From: Chitinophaga sp.
GTDB lineage: Bacteria; Bacteroidota; Bacteroidia; Chitinophagales; Chitinophagaceae
Reading direction: 5' to 3'
Assembly: GCF_019236475.1 (NCBI RefSeq)
Contig: NZ_JAFAIX010000009.1
Location: 310,001-374,000 of the forward strand
DNA length: 64,000 nucleotides
Of the stretch, positions 34,476 through 44,800 are shown in pieces. The position numbers and the translations under genes are program-made. Position 1 is the stretch's first letter; each line of letters starts with the position of its first letter. The notes beneath the pieces were generated by a model. The model saw only the letters and a list, made by a program, of their open reading frames with translations, did not search any database and was not told the DNA's origin.

Positions 34476-35558
34476 CTATGAATGGCGTTGATAAAATTCA
34501 AGTAAAAACTGTTGTAATATCTGAAGGTCTTTAGACAAATGCAGTGCCGAAATGATGGCTCTGTGTACCGGTGCATGATGTGGCAACGGATATGGAAAGC
34601 TGGAAATGATCAGATCTCTCTCTGACAAGTAATTTGCCAGGGAAGGACGATCATCATATTGCGGTAGTATGAATATCGGGAGACACGGATGCTGCTGATA
34701 GGGAACGCCTTCTAACAGGTGACGGGCGGTCTGAATATTCAACTTAAGCTGTTGTAATTGCTGTTTGATCAACGGTGCGGATTGCAGCCATGCAAAGGCA
34801 GTTGCTGGCATCATAGGCGTACTTGCGGTGAAGTAGGGGGTACGTTTTAGGGCCGCAATATCTGCTGCAGTACCAGCAATAACGCCACCTTCCGTACTAT
34901 ATGCTTTTGCCAGGGAAGTGGTGACCAGGTAACGTACGTTATCCGTACCTGGAGCCGTATGAATACTCCCTTTCCCTTCTGGTCCCAGTATCCCGAAACC
35001 GTGGGAATCATCCAGTATTACGAGCACCTGTCGACTCAACTGCCGCAGCCAATCGAAATTGAATACCGTTCCCGTAATCGGATTAACGGTATCTGATACA
35101 ATCACATAGGAATGATCAGGGTGATTGTTTACTTTTTCAATCGTCTGGGCTTCCCATTGCTGCCGCGTTTCCGTTGGTAATGCAGGCACATGATGCCAGA
35201 TCGCAGGATGCGCACCAGGTGCATATAACAGTTCTCCGCAATTGGCGGCATAGTGAATAGCAGCCTGACCAGATAGGTAACCAGAAGAAAACAGTACTGC
35301 TGCCTGCTGGTCCATCGTGGAGGCCAGGGCATGTTCCATTTCTTCGTATAGGCTTAAACGTATGTTGCTAACGCGGGATGCAGGAAATAAGGCGCCGAAT
35401 TGGTTGATACCCTCAATGAGGGTGGCTTTAAAAACAGGGTGTTGGTGTAATCCTAGATAGGAGAAGCCGGAAAAAAATAGACAGCTTCTCCCATCAATGA
35501 CTACCGTTCTGCCTGGGGTGAGATCGGTGTGGAACATAGGAATTGTTTGTGGAGACAA
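34476..35558 (-). CDS. Alpha-oxoamine-synthase-like PLP enzyme
   Basis: A 360-residue fold-type I PLP enzyme of the 8-amino-7-oxononanoate synthase / serine palmitoyltransferase group. It has SRVSNIRLSLYEEMEHALA (61-79) and the PLP pocket ILDDSHGFGILGPEGKGS (181-198), with Asp183 and His186 in place of the usual D-E-A-H positions, and the Schiff-base Lys218 in TTSLAKAYSTEGG. Such enzymes condense an amino acid with an acyl-CoA and release CO2. No bio genes are near, so BioF is only one option. It is slightly short for the family. It abuts a lipoprotein gene upstream with no gap. Confidence 0.82.
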   Translation of the reverse strand: MSPQTIPMFHTDLTPGRTVVIDGRSCLFFSGFSYLGLHQHPVFKATLIEGINQFGALFPASRVSNIRLSLYEEMEHALASTMDQQAAVLFSSGYLSGQAAIHYAANCGELLYAPGAHPAIWHHVPALPTETRQQWEAQTIEKVNNHPDHSYVIVSDTVNPITGTVFNFDWLRQLSRQVLVILDDSHGFGILGPEGKGSIHTAPGTDNVRYLVTTSLAKAYSTEGGVIAGTAADIAALKRTPYFTASTPMMPATAFAWLQSAPLIKQQLQQLKLNIQTARHLLEGVPYQQHPCLPIFILPQYDDRPSLANYLSERDLIISSFPYPLPHHAPVHRAIISALHLSKDLQILQQFLLEFYQRHS

Positions 35559-35993
35559 CTAGTCCTTTTTAGTGCAAAGGATAAAATGAAAATCGCCGGA
35601 TACCACTTTCATATCGAAATGATCATCATCCAGTCGATCTACTGTTACTAGGTTCTCCGCCTTACGATCTCCGTTAGAAGCAGTAACGGAAATAACTTTA
35701 CCATTACTGAGTATCCGATATTTACCGGAATCAGGTTTATTGTCGATGGTGGCAATGAACACGTTATTATCTAGGAACTGATAGTATACATTGCTGTAAT
35801 AGCCGTCTTTTAAATCGCGTGCCTGTGTGATCTGGGTCAGATTGTAAGGATCTCCTTTAGGCACCTTTACATCATATACCCGCCATTTTTTATGCAATAG
35901 CAATTCGTTCGTCTTACCGGTATTACATGCCTGCAGGAATAATGCAGCGATGATAACAGTAAAGACTACACGGAACATAGTGTTTGTTTTCAT
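35559..35993 (-). CDS. Small lipoprotein of unknown function
   Basis: A 144-residue lipoprotein with lipobox FLQAC (Cys23). The mature part, with KKWRVYDVKVPKGDP and a later FLDNNVFIATIDNKPDSGKYRIL, has a lipocalin-like beta pattern seen in many Bacteroidota lipoproteins, but no named family was recognised. Two starts are possible (35993 or the ATG at 35978). The stop touches the start of the PLP enzyme gene and the start is one base from the DinB-like gene, so these are co-translated. Confidence 0.75.
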   Translation of the reverse strand: MKTNTMFRVVFTVIIAALFLQACNTGKTNELLLHKKWRVYDVKVPKGDPYNLTQITQARDLKDGYYSNVYYQFLDNNVFIATIDNKPDSGKYRILSNGKVISVTASNGDRKAENLVTVDRLDDDHFDMKVVSGDFHFILCTKKD

Positions 35994-35994
35994 A

Positions 35995-36528
35995 TTATCG
36001 GGAACCGAATTTTGCTTTGTTATAGGCCTCTGACTGACCTTTTGGAATAGAAAGGCTATCCCATTTGTCTTTCAGTATCATCTTACCAATATAAACCATC
36101 TGTCCCACATGATAGGGAATATGTCCCAGTTGACGGTTAATGGCATCTACCACAATAAGTGGTTCATTGCGGATCATTACCGTCTTTTCCAGGTCTTCCG
36201 GCTTCAGGGAAGCCAAAGTATCCATCATACATTTCCAGCCTTCTTCCCAGAGGGCTTGAATAGCTTCCTTATCAAGATTATCGTTCTCAAATTCCTCATC
36301 GCGGTGACGGTTAGGTTTCTCGCCATCGGTGGTGAGGAAGTCTGTCCAGCGGGAGAGCATATTGCCGCGCACATGTTTCACAATGTGGGCAATGCTGTTT
36401 GGTTCTCCTGCTGGCTGCCAGTGTAACTGTTCAGTATTCAGGCGGGCAATGGTTTTGCTGCCCATTTCTTTGGCAGTGAGAAAACGTTGTTGAACGCTGG
36501 TCAGATATGCGGTTGCTAATGATGACAT
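35995..36528 (-). CDS. DinB-like protein (DUF1572)
   Basis: A 177-residue four-helix protein of the DinB/YfiT-like superfamily. Candidate metal ligands are His48 and His52 in SIAHIVKHVRGN and the later His residues in GHIPYHVGQMVYIGK, a common DinB pattern of three histidines. The DUF1572 subgroup matches WTDFLTTDGEKPNRHRDEEF. Such proteins are often small-thiol-dependent transferases or of unknown function. It is the second gene after ggt, 18 bases from its stop. Confidence 0.85.
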   Translation of the reverse strand: MSSLATAYLTSVQQRFLTAKEMGSKTIARLNTEQLHWQPAGEPNSIAHIVKHVRGNMLSRWTDFLTTDGEKPNRHRDEEFENDNLDKEAIQALWEEGWKCMMDTLASLKPEDLEKTVMIRNEPLIVVDAINRQLGHIPYHVGQMVYIGKMILKDKWDSLSIPKGQSEAYNKAKFGSR

Positions 36529-36546
36529 GATGAATCAGTTTTAGGA

Positions 36547-38253
36547 TTAATAACCTGCGGCGCTGTCGTCGCCGCGTTTGTCTGCTGCTGCATCCAGTTT
36601 TTTGGATGTCAGGTTTTTACGAATTAATTCTGTTCTGCCGATAGGGCCTCTTTTCACCACTTTGTACCCCATTGCTTCCAGTGCTTTGATGCTGGCTTCA
36701 TTGAAACCTGTTTCCACATATACTACATCTGGCAGCCATTGGTGATGGAATTTCGGTTTATTCACGGCATCATCTGGGGAAAGGCCGAATTCCAGCGAAT
36801 TTAACAGGGTCTGAAACACAGAGGTGATGATCGTAGAGCCACCTGGAGTGCCCAGGGAATAAACCGGCGTATTGTTTTGTAATACGATGGTCGGCGTCAT
36901 GCTGCTGAGCATACGTTTGCCGGGAGCAATTGCATTGGCTTCTGTGCCTACAAGTCCGTACATATTGGGTACGCCTGGTTTTACGCTGAAATCATCCATT
37001 TCATTATTCAGGAGGAAGCCGGCTTTACCTACCACTGTACGAGAACCGTAGTGCCCGTTGAGGGTAGTGGTGACTGCCACGGCATTTCCTTCTTTATCAA
37101 TAATGCTCAGATGCGTAGTTTGTTCGCTTTCCTTGATCAGTCCGGCTTTGGTTTGATCGCTGTTACCTGCTTTGCCTGGTTGATAATCTGCCATTCTTTG
37201 TTTCAGGTAATCCGGTTGGATCAGTTTTGCTACCGGTACTTTTACAAAGTCTGGATCGCCGAGAAACTCGGCCCTGTCGGCGTACGCGCGTCTCTCTACC
37301 TCAATCATCAACTGCATGGCCTCCGGCGATTGAAAACCCCATTTACCGATAGGGTACTTTTCTATCATCATCATCATTTGCTGTAAACAAATACCGCCAG
37401 AAGATGGGAGGGGCATGGTAACAATCGTTTTACCTTTGTACTGGAAGGAGAGAGCAGTTCTTTCTTTCGCTTTATAGTTCTTCAGATCTGCCAAAGTCAT
37501 GATACCATGACCGCGCTGCATTTCGGCTACAATTTTATTGGCCGTTTCGCCTTCATAAAATCCTGCCATTCCTTTTTCACGTACTAATCGGAGGGTATGT
37601 GCCAATTCCGGCTGTAAGAGGGTATCTCCGGCTTTCCAGGGTACATCTTTTACAAAAGCTGTGGGGGCAGTATTGAGTTTCAGGAATTCCGCTCTCGTAT
37701 CATTGAGGTTTTTTGCTTCCTGGGCAGTAATCACATATCCTTTCTCCGCCAGTTGGATAGCGGGATCAATCAACTTGCTGAATGGCAGTTTACCATATTT
37801 ATGAGAAGCATATAACCCAGCGATGGTGCCCGGTACGCCTGCGGCCAGGTGGCCATCCAAACTTAAATGCGTGATGGGATTACCTGCGCTATCCAGGTAC
37901 ATATCGCGACTAGCTTTCGCAGGGGCGGTTTCGCGGTAGTCGATAGCAATATTTTTCCCGTTTTTCAGGTGGGCTACTAGGAATCCTCCTCCGCCGATAT
38001 TGCCGGCGCCTGGGTATACGACCGCCAATGCCAACTGTGTAGCGATGGCCGCATCTACGGCATTCCCTCCTTGCTGCAATATGAGCACACCCGCCTGACT
38101 GGCAAGGGGATGGGCGGAAACCACCGCACCGTTGGGAACGGAAATATTTTTTTCTATGGTATAGTCGTAAGGGCGAAGTTGGTAGCCCGGTTGCTGGGCA
38201 CGGGCACTGAGTAATCCGCCGATGGCCACTCCAAATATTAACAGAAAACGCAT
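36547..38253 (-). CDS. ggt: Gamma-glutamyltransferase (periplasmic)
   Basis: A 568-residue GGT precursor with a signal peptide ending near ARAQ (20). The large-subunit N-terminus has GAVVSAHPLASQAG and GGNAVDAAIA. The self-processing site is Thr379 in SEQTTHLSIID; the mature small subunit would begin TTHLS. The Arg of YRETAP (106-111), which binds the gamma-glutamyl carboxylate, is present, as is the later MLSSMTPTIVL and GTPGGSTI oxyanion region. It hydrolyses glutathione and other gamma-glutamyl compounds in the periplasm. It heads a five-gene minus-strand run. Confidence 0.96.
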   Translation of the reverse strand: MRFLLIFGVAIGGLLSARAQQPGYQLRPYDYTIEKNISVPNGAVVSAHPLASQAGVLILQQGGNAVDAAIATQLALAVVYPGAGNIGGGGFLVAHLKNGKNIAIDYRETAPAKASRDMYLDSAGNPITHLSLDGHLAAGVPGTIAGLYASHKYGKLPFSKLIDPAIQLAEKGYVITAQEAKNLNDTRAEFLKLNTAPTAFVKDVPWKAGDTLLQPELAHTLRLVREKGMAGFYEGETANKIVAEMQRGHGIMTLADLKNYKAKERTALSFQYKGKTIVTMPLPSSGGICLQQMMMMIEKYPIGKWGFQSPEAMQLMIEVERRAYADRAEFLGDPDFVKVPVAKLIQPDYLKQRMADYQPGKAGNSDQTKAGLIKESEQTTHLSIIDKEGNAVAVTTTLNGHYGSRTVVGKAGFLLNNEMDDFSVKPGVPNMYGLVGTEANAIAPGKRMLSSMTPTIVLQNNTPVYSLGTPGGSTIITSVFQTLLNSLEFGLSPDDAVNKPKFHHQWLPDVVYVETGFNEASIKALEAMGYKVVKRGPIGRTELIRKNLTSKKLDAAADKRGDDSAAGY

Positions 38254-38338
38254 GGAAAAACTCTTTTAACTAAATTAGTATTACCAGCGAATTTCAGGAA
38301 ATTTACTCTACTTTGCCGGATATTTTATTCCTTTTTCT

Positions 38339-40855
38339 ATGCGTAAATATATATTGCTGGCACTAACGATAGTTGGTTTTCTGCCTGCCATGGCGCAGGC
38401 GCCTACCCCAGACGCTTTTCTGGGGTATACGCTCGGAACACGCTTTACGCCCTCTTATCGCGTAGCGGACTATTTCCGCGCTGTTGCTGCCAGCGTGAAA
38501 AATGTAAAAATAGAACAGTATGGCACTACTTACGAAGGTCGCCCACTCATCACTGCCGTCATAGCCTCTCCGGAGAATTTCGCCCGACTGGAGCAAATCC
38601 GCAGTAACAGCCTGGATGCTGCAGCCGCCAAAGCCAATATGCCTGCAGGTCAACCTGTTATCGTCTGGCTCAGTTATAATGTGCATGGTAATGAAGCTGT
38701 TTCCACAGAAGCAGCCATGAAAACACTGTATGAACTGACCAATAACGGTAATGCACAAACGCAGGAATGGCTTAAAAATGTGGTAGTTGTCATGGATCCC
38801 TGCCTGAACCCCGACGGACATGACAGGTATGTGAATTTTTATAATGCCAACAGAAGCCTGAAACCGAATGTAGACCGTTATACCCGGGAACATAATGAAC
38901 TATGGCCCGGCGGCAGACCCAATCACTATTATTTTGACCTAAACCGTGACTGGGCCTGGCAATCGCAGCAGGAATCGCAGCAACGCCTGGCCAGCTATAG
39001 CAAATGGATGCCACAGGTACATGTGGATTTCCATGAACAAGAAATAGATGCGCCTTATTACTTCGCCCCTGCCGCAGAACCTTTCCATGATGCCATCACT
39101 CCTTGGCAGCGTGAACTCCAAGTAATGATCGGGAAAAATAATGCTAAATACTTTGACCGCGAAGGCTGGTTGTACTTTACAAAAGAAAGGTTCGATCTGT
39201 TCTATCCTAGTTATGGCGATACCTATCCCATGTATAATGGTGCGCTTGGTATGACCTACGAACAAGGTGGTAGCGGAAGAGCCGGCGTAGCAGTGCTGAA
39301 GCAGGATGGAGATACGCTTACCCTCACAGACCGCATTGCTCACCATTTCACTACAGGGATGTCTACCATTGAAGTGGCGGCTACCAATGCGGCAAAAATC
39401 AATCAGGAATTTGCCCGCTTCTTCCATGATGCTAAAACAAACCCACAGGGCGTTTACAAAAGTTATGTTGTGAAAGCGGCCGGCAATCCGGAAAAACTAA
39501 ATACCTTGGCGGACTTGCTTCGCAAAAATAATATCACCTTTGGATATGGCGCTACTGTAGGCGCTGCCAGCGGTTTTAGCTACTTCTCCGGGAAAACAGA
39601 AAACTTTAACATCGACAAAGAAGACCTGGTCATCAGTGCTTATCAGCCGCATTCAACTATGCTGCGGGTATTATTTGAACCCGTGTCTCACCTTAGCGAC
39701 TCTGTAACATACGATATCACTGCCTGGGCTTTGCCTTATGCATTCGGATTACCTTCCTATGCCGTGAAACAAGGGCTTACTGCTGCCGCAGATTCTCCGC
39801 AGGTGAAGAACAACAAAGCATTGGCTGCAGAACAACCTTATGCATATTTGGCAAAATGGAACAGTATTCGCGATGCGCGTTTCCTCTCCGCATTACTGCA
39901 ACGCAATGTGAAAGTACGTTTTAGCGAAACGCCGTTTACCGCTGGTGGTAAGGATTTCCCAGCAGGAACGCTGATCATTACCCGCAATGGCAATGTTACA
40001 AATTTATCCGACTTCGATAACTATATCACCACGCAGGCCAATCGATTTCGCATTTCCTTGGATGCTGTCAGCACCGGTTTTGTAGAAAAAGGCACCGATT
40101 TCGGCTCTGATAAAATTCGTTTTATCAAAGCGCCGAAAGTAGTGATGTTGGCCGGCGACAACGTATCTTCCCTAGGATTGGGCGAGGTATGGCACTTCTT
40201 CGAACAACAACTGGACTATCCGATTAGTATTGTCAATGAAAGAAATGTGAATGAGGTAGATTGGCAGAATGTAGATGTACTGATTTTACCTGATGGCGAT
40301 TACGCTGCCCTGAATGATAAAGGCACTTCAGAAACGTTGAAGAGCTGGGTGAAAAGAGGCGGTAAACTGATTGCGATAGAAAATGCCGCAGCACAGTTAT
40401 CAGAGCTGGACTGGGGTGTACACATGAAGAAAGATGAAGGCAAACAGGAAGCTGGTAAAACTGCTGCCTACAACGAGTTGAAAACATATGCCAACCGGGA
40501 GAGAGAAAGTGTAAAACAGTTCATTCCAGGCGCTATTTACCGTGTGGATATGGATACTACACATCCGTTGGCATTCGGTTATACGAGCAAATATTACACG
40601 CTGAAACAAGATGCCCGTTTATATGATTTCTTCGACGGTGATGGTTGGAATGTAGGCATCATGAAACGCGATAATTACCTCAGCGGTTTCGTGGGTACTG
40701 CTACCTTGCAACGCCTGAAAGATGGCGTGATATTCGGTGTGAAAGACAGCGGACGTGGTAATATCGTGATATTAGCAGATAACCCTTTGTTCAGAAGCTT
40801 CTGGGAAAATGGGAAACTGCTCTTTGCTAACGCGGTATTCTTCGTAGGAGAGTAG
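38339..40855 (+). CDS. Exported M14-family zinc carboxypeptidase
   Basis: An 838-residue protein with a signal peptide ending at AMAQ (about 20). The M14 zinc site is visible: His116 and Glu119 in NVHGNEAVSTEA, a later His in VHVDFHEQEIDAPY (227-240), and MDPCLNPDGHDRYVNF with the Arg-rich NRSLKPNVDR substrate region between them. Beyond the catalytic domain (to about 360) lies a long region ending in a GATase-like fold (VVMLAGDN, VDVLILPDGDYAAL, IAIENAAAQLSEL) common in large Bacteroidota M14 peptidases. It probably digests peptides outside the cell or in the periplasm. It is transcribed alone. Confidence 0.9.
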   Translation: MRKYILLALTIVGFLPAMAQAPTPDAFLGYTLGTRFTPSYRVADYFRAVAASVKNVKIEQYGTTYEGRPLITAVIASPENFARLEQIRSNSLDAAAAKANMPAGQPVIVWLSYNVHGNEAVSTEAAMKTLYELTNNGNAQTQEWLKNVVVVMDPCLNPDGHDRYVNFYNANRSLKPNVDRYTREHNELWPGGRPNHYYFDLNRDWAWQSQQESQQRLASYSKWMPQVHVDFHEQEIDAPYYFAPAAEPFHDAITPWQRELQVMIGKNNAKYFDREGWLYFTKERFDLFYPSYGDTYPMYNGALGMTYEQGGSGRAGVAVLKQDGDTLTLTDRIAHHFTTGMSTIEVAATNAAKINQEFARFFHDAKTNPQGVYKSYVVKAAGNPEKLNTLADLLRKNNITFGYGATVGAASGFSYFSGKTENFNIDKEDLVISAYQPHSTMLRVLFEPVSHLSDSVTYDITAWALPYAFGLPSYAVKQGLTAAADSPQVKNNKALAAEQPYAYLAKWNSIRDARFLSALLQRNVKVRFSETPFTAGGKDFPAGTLIITRNGNVTNLSDFDNYITTQANRFRISLDAVSTGFVEKGTDFGSDKIRFIKAPKVVMLAGDNVSSLGLGEVWHFFEQQLDYPISIVNERNVNEVDWQNVDVLILPDGDYAALNDKGTSETLKSWVKRGGKLIAIENAAAQLSELDWGVHMKKDEGKQEAGKTAAYNELKTYANRERESVKQFIPGAIYRVDMDTTHPLAFGYTSKYYTLKQDARLYDFFDGDGWNVGIMKRDNYLSGFVGTATLQRLKDGVIFGVKDSGRGNIVILADNPLFRSFWENGKLLFANAVFFVGE

Positions 40856-40861
40856 TTTTTC

Positions 40862-40892
40862 GTGCTGTTCCGCGCATCGCGCGGAACAGCAC
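40862..40892. repeat. Perfect hairpin 1 (14-bp stem, 3-base loop)
   Basis: GTGCTGTTCCGCGC and GCGCGGAACAGCAC flank ATC. It begins seven bases after the M14 stop and may act as its terminator, though no T-run follows. Confidence 0.85.
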
Positions 40893-40936
40893 AGTAAGGG
40901 AATGTTGAAACTATCAAAGTGCAGTAGTTCCAAAAC

Positions 40937-40967
40937 GTTTAGTTCCGCCCGAAGGGCGGAACTAAAC
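40937..40967. repeat. Perfect hairpin 2 (14-bp stem, 3-base loop)
   Basis: GTTTAGTTCCGCCC and GGGCGGAACTAAAC flank GAA. The core GTTCCGC is shared with hairpin 1. Confidence 0.85.
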
Positions 40968-40968
40968 A

Positions 40969-41019
40969 AAAAAACAAAAGTCGAAAGTTGACATCGAAGA
41001 TGTCAACTTTCGACTTTTG
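40969..41019 (-). terminator. Terminator of the thioredoxin-like gene (21-bp perfect stem)
   Basis: CAAAAGTCGAAAGTTGACATC (40975-40995) and its exact reverse complement (40999-41019) flank GAA. On the minus strand the hairpin is followed by a T-rich run, so it ends the thioredoxin-like transcript. The apex is TGACATC-GAA-GATGTCA. Confidence 0.92.
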
Positions 41020-41035
41020 AAAAAAAAATATAAGC

Positions 41036-41644
41036 TTACATCTTACGTTTAATATTACAACCCAGCGCGCTAGAAGTCGCCACCACCACAGTTTTTCCCG
41101 CCAACATTTCATTAATGGCATTATGCAGCAGCTTACTTTTCACTGCTTCCGCATTACCCGGACTATCGTCAATAGCTCCTTTATATACTAGCTTCCCATT
41201 TTTATCAAAGAGAAAGCATTCCGGTGTATGATTCGCATCAAAAGCATCTGCAATTTCAGCATTGCGATCTACTAAGTAATACCATGAAATATTACGCTTT
41301 GCAGCATATTCTTTCATGGCAGCTAAGGATTCGCCAGCATTGCGACTCGCTTCATTAGAATTGATCATTACTACTCCCACACGATTGTTATGGGCTGTTT
41401 CGCAAATGTTTTGTAGTCGTTGTTCATTGCGGAGCATATAAGGACATTGGTTGGCAACAAAAATTACCAGCAATCCTGCACTGCTTTTGGCAGCATTAAG
41501 AGAAATTTCCTTGCCGGAAATATCGGTGAGACGCGTGTCAGCTTTGGGGATAGCGGCGCCCAATTCAAGGGATGCTTCATTCGTTGGAAGGAACGAAGAA
41601 AACAGCAAGGTACAGACAGATAAATATAGTGCGGACTTAATCAT
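41036..41644 (-). CDS. Exported thioredoxin-like/redoxin protein
   Basis: A 202-residue protein from the ATG at 41644, which gives a signal peptide (MIKSALYLSVCTLLFSSFL); a longer in-frame start adds a second hydrophobic segment. It has the thioredoxin-fold start GLLVIFVANQCPYM, with a CPYM site where peroxiredoxin-like family members carry a single reactive Cys plus a second Cys elsewhere, then RVGVVMINSNEASRN, a cis-Pro segment HTPECFLFDKNGKLVYKGAID, and a terminal ALGCNIKRKM. The C-terminal GC-x-IK is typical of this redoxin subgroup. Likely periplasmic thiol redox activity. Confidence 0.85.
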   Translation of the reverse strand: MIKSALYLSVCTLLFSSFLPTNEASLELGAAIPKADTRLTDISGKEISLNAAKSSAGLLVIFVANQCPYMLRNEQRLQNICETAHNNRVGVVMINSNEASRNAGESLAAMKEYAAKRNISWYYLVDRNAEIADAFDANHTPECFLFDKNGKLVYKGAIDDSPGNAEAVKSKLLHNAINEMLAGKTVVVATSSALGCNIKRKM

Positions 41645-41766
41645 AAAAACTATTTTCAGGTCCAACAAAAGGTGGTTAAATGTGACTAAAATCATCAGAA
41701 AGATAGGCCAAAAAATGATTCCTTTCACCCCCTAACACTTAAATCAACTTTAGCACCTGATAACCA

Positions 41767-41805
41767 ATAAAAAGCTGTTTCCCGACAGGCGGAAAACAGC
41801 CAAAA
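41767..41805 (-). terminator. Probable terminator of the M43 metalloprotease gene
   Basis: GCTGTTT (41774-41780) pairs with AAACAGC (41794-41800), with a few extra pairs at the apex, and on the minus strand it is followed by TTTTTATT. Confidence 0.7.
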
Positions 41806-41824
41806 ATCTTATCCAGCGGCCAGA

Positions 41825-44800
41825 TTAGCGTAATAGCAAGAAGCTCCCTTTTATGAGTTCTGTGGTGCCATCTACATATTCTACCAATGCCATATATACA
41901 TAACTGTCCATATTACCGGTACGATTGTTTACTTTTCCGTCCCAGCCAAATGCTTTGTCGTTTGCAGGTATATTAAATCGTTCAAACACCTTGTTACCCA
42001 TGCGGTTAAAGATGGTGAAGCTTTTCACTATCCTGATATCGCTGGAACCAATGATGTAGAAAATATCGTTTTGCCCGTCTCCATTAGGGGTGAAGGCCGT
42101 AGGCATAATGGTACGGGGCAGTGTGGAGGTGAGTATCGTAGCATCAGCGGAAGCCGTGCAATAATAACTGTTCGTAATAGTCACCTTGTACTTCATGCTG
42201 GAACGTACCGTGGCGATAGGGTTTGGACAATTATTGCAAGATAAACCTTCTGCTGGCGTCCAGGTCCAGGAGGTGGCCGGATCGCCTTCTACTTGTGTGC
42301 GCAATGGTACCTGTGCAGGACGTAATAAGTTCGATGTCACGGGAGATAGTTGCAAACTAAATGGAATGTATGCTACATCGCCGGTATTATTATCACGCAC
42401 TGTTTCCGGTAGAATCGCGTTATAATTTCCATTGGCATCTGTACTGCCATCGCTATTGATCACCGCTAAGATACCATGGCCTTTTTCAGGCGCAGGAATG
42501 GTATGCGTGTATACGTGACAGTTACCTTCCTGACGCACCGTAGTATAAAACACTGTACCTAGTCGCTTGCCAGTCCCATCGTCGTAAAAAGTAACTGGAA
42601 TCTTGGACATCACACTGTCATATCCGTTATGCATGCAGATATTGAAGGCTACGACTACTTCTCCTTCTTTGTAACAATGGGCCTCTTTTAAGTCGATGGT
42701 AAAGTCGGGCGCAAAGATGGCGATATGCGCGGTATCGTATAACGTACAGCCGTAATTATTCGTTACCTGCAATCTAATATCATCGCTGTTTTTCATCGCA
42801 GCAATAGGATTATCACAATTGGTACAACTGATGGTATAAGTATTAGCGGTAGACCAAGTAGGCTGGTACGGTTTATCCAGCGTAGTATTGTATCTCAGGT
42901 CAAATCTATCTTTACGATATACCTGTGTATCTGCTGGCATTACCTGGAGTACTGGTGGGGTGTAATCTGTATCATACTGATTATTGGTATAATCTTTTTC
43001 AATCAATCCACTTTGAATGGTGTAGGCTATTTTCCCACCTGTATTGACGGTTGCGAAAACCTTGCCACTGGCAGGAGTGCCAATAAAATGTCCGTAGTGA
43101 TCACACGCATTGACGCTATAGGTACTCGTGATGAAATCCGTGCCAAGCTGGATGGCGCCTGGTTGTGCAGGATCTGCATCATAAAAACGTACGATTAATC
43201 CTGGAGGAATATTACCCGCAATAAAATTGTTACACAGTTGGAAATCCACGTGCAGCCTATTGTTGCTGGCACAGGTAAGATGTTGGACCTGCACGGTATA
43301 ATCGTCTGCAATAGGAATATGGATCGTAGCCATAGCGCTATCATAGCAGCCGAGCGGAGAATAAGCAGTGATTTGGCGGGTAGTAACCGTGTCTTTGCGG
43401 TAAGGAGCTGTATAAGTAGGGGAGACGCAGTTACTACAACTGAGATCATCCACTGGGGCCCATGTAGCAGTTGCGATAGTCCCGTTTTTCCCTTCCGCTT
43501 TCAATACTGCGGTGGTGAGTGGTTGCACCGTCAGGTCTGAGATATCAATTACTGGCGTGAAACGGAAATGGCGTTTTACTGCGATATTATTATTGTAGTT
43601 AGACTCCACTACATTGGTATTCGGTAATGCCAACGGAAGCGTAGTGCCGTTATCATTAATCACCGCGTAAATGGAATCGAGGTTACCCATTTGTACATTG
43701 GCTACAGTGGTAAAAACTGGAGTACTACATTTACCTGGTAGATCTGCCGGCAATGGATATAAATTGCCCAGTAGCTTGGCTCCTGGCTGGCGGGGATCTT
43801 TATCATAAAAGGCTACTGTTGTTCCTTTGGGAATCGTTTTATAGCCCATGTTGGCCGCATACAAGCTAATCCGCAATTGATTCTGCTGATAACATTCTGC
43901 CTTGGTCAGATACAGTATTGCATCAGGAGTAGGATCATCTACCGTCACATGCAATGTTTCTGATTCATCCGTGCAAACGCCATCCGTAGCGATCAGGCGG
44001 ATATTATAAATCCCTGGGTCCAGGAAGGTATAAGTGAGATCTACGTTCGTGCTGATCACTTGTTCCGCCATGCCTTGGTTATTGCTCATCAGCCATTGGT
44101 AGGAAGTCGCGTTTCGAGAACGGTTGGTGAAAACGATTTTATCCAGTTCTATACCTTGTTTGGAAGCTATTTTTCGTTTATCGGGCGTGAATCTGGCTAC
44201 TACGCCGCAGCTCACTCCCACTACGTCGGTACTGATGGAAGTACAGCCGCCATTAGTAGCTAGTAGGGTAATTTTATAATTACGTTTATCTGTAACAGTT
44301 AGTGTAAAATCCTTAGTGGTAGCAGCAGGTAGATCGTCTACCAGCCATTGGAAAGTGGCGGTGCCGGTAGTGGTATTGGTAAATGTAATTTGATTGCCTT
44401 GCAGCGGGTAATCGATGTTCTTGCTGAAAGAGGCCGTGGCGGTAGGTATGCAAGGTGGATTGCATACCGTACTGTTGATCATTTGGGGCAGCGCAGCATT
44501 GATGAAATTATGCATACGGTCTGCCTGGCCCTGTGTGAATCCCAGGATACAGCCTGTTCCCTGGCCGTAGTCCATAAAATTATCCGGGAGATCTGGCACG
44601 TCTACACTGAAACCGGAGAGGGTATCGGTGCTGCAGGAATTTTGTGGCGTGGCGCAGGAATAACCGCCGGTAATGGTTTTTTCCGGAGGCGTATCGCATA
44701 CTTTGTCGCCATCCACGGTGCAATCATCATTCTTACAATCCATATTTCCGAAAGTATGCAGGAGGCTGAGATAATGGCCCATCTCATGCGCTACGAGACC

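Noticed and set aside
34476-35558. Naming the PLP enzyme bioF
   Set aside because: Its fold and Lys are right, but no other biotin gene is near and the active-site D-D-S-H differs from the common D-E-A-H.
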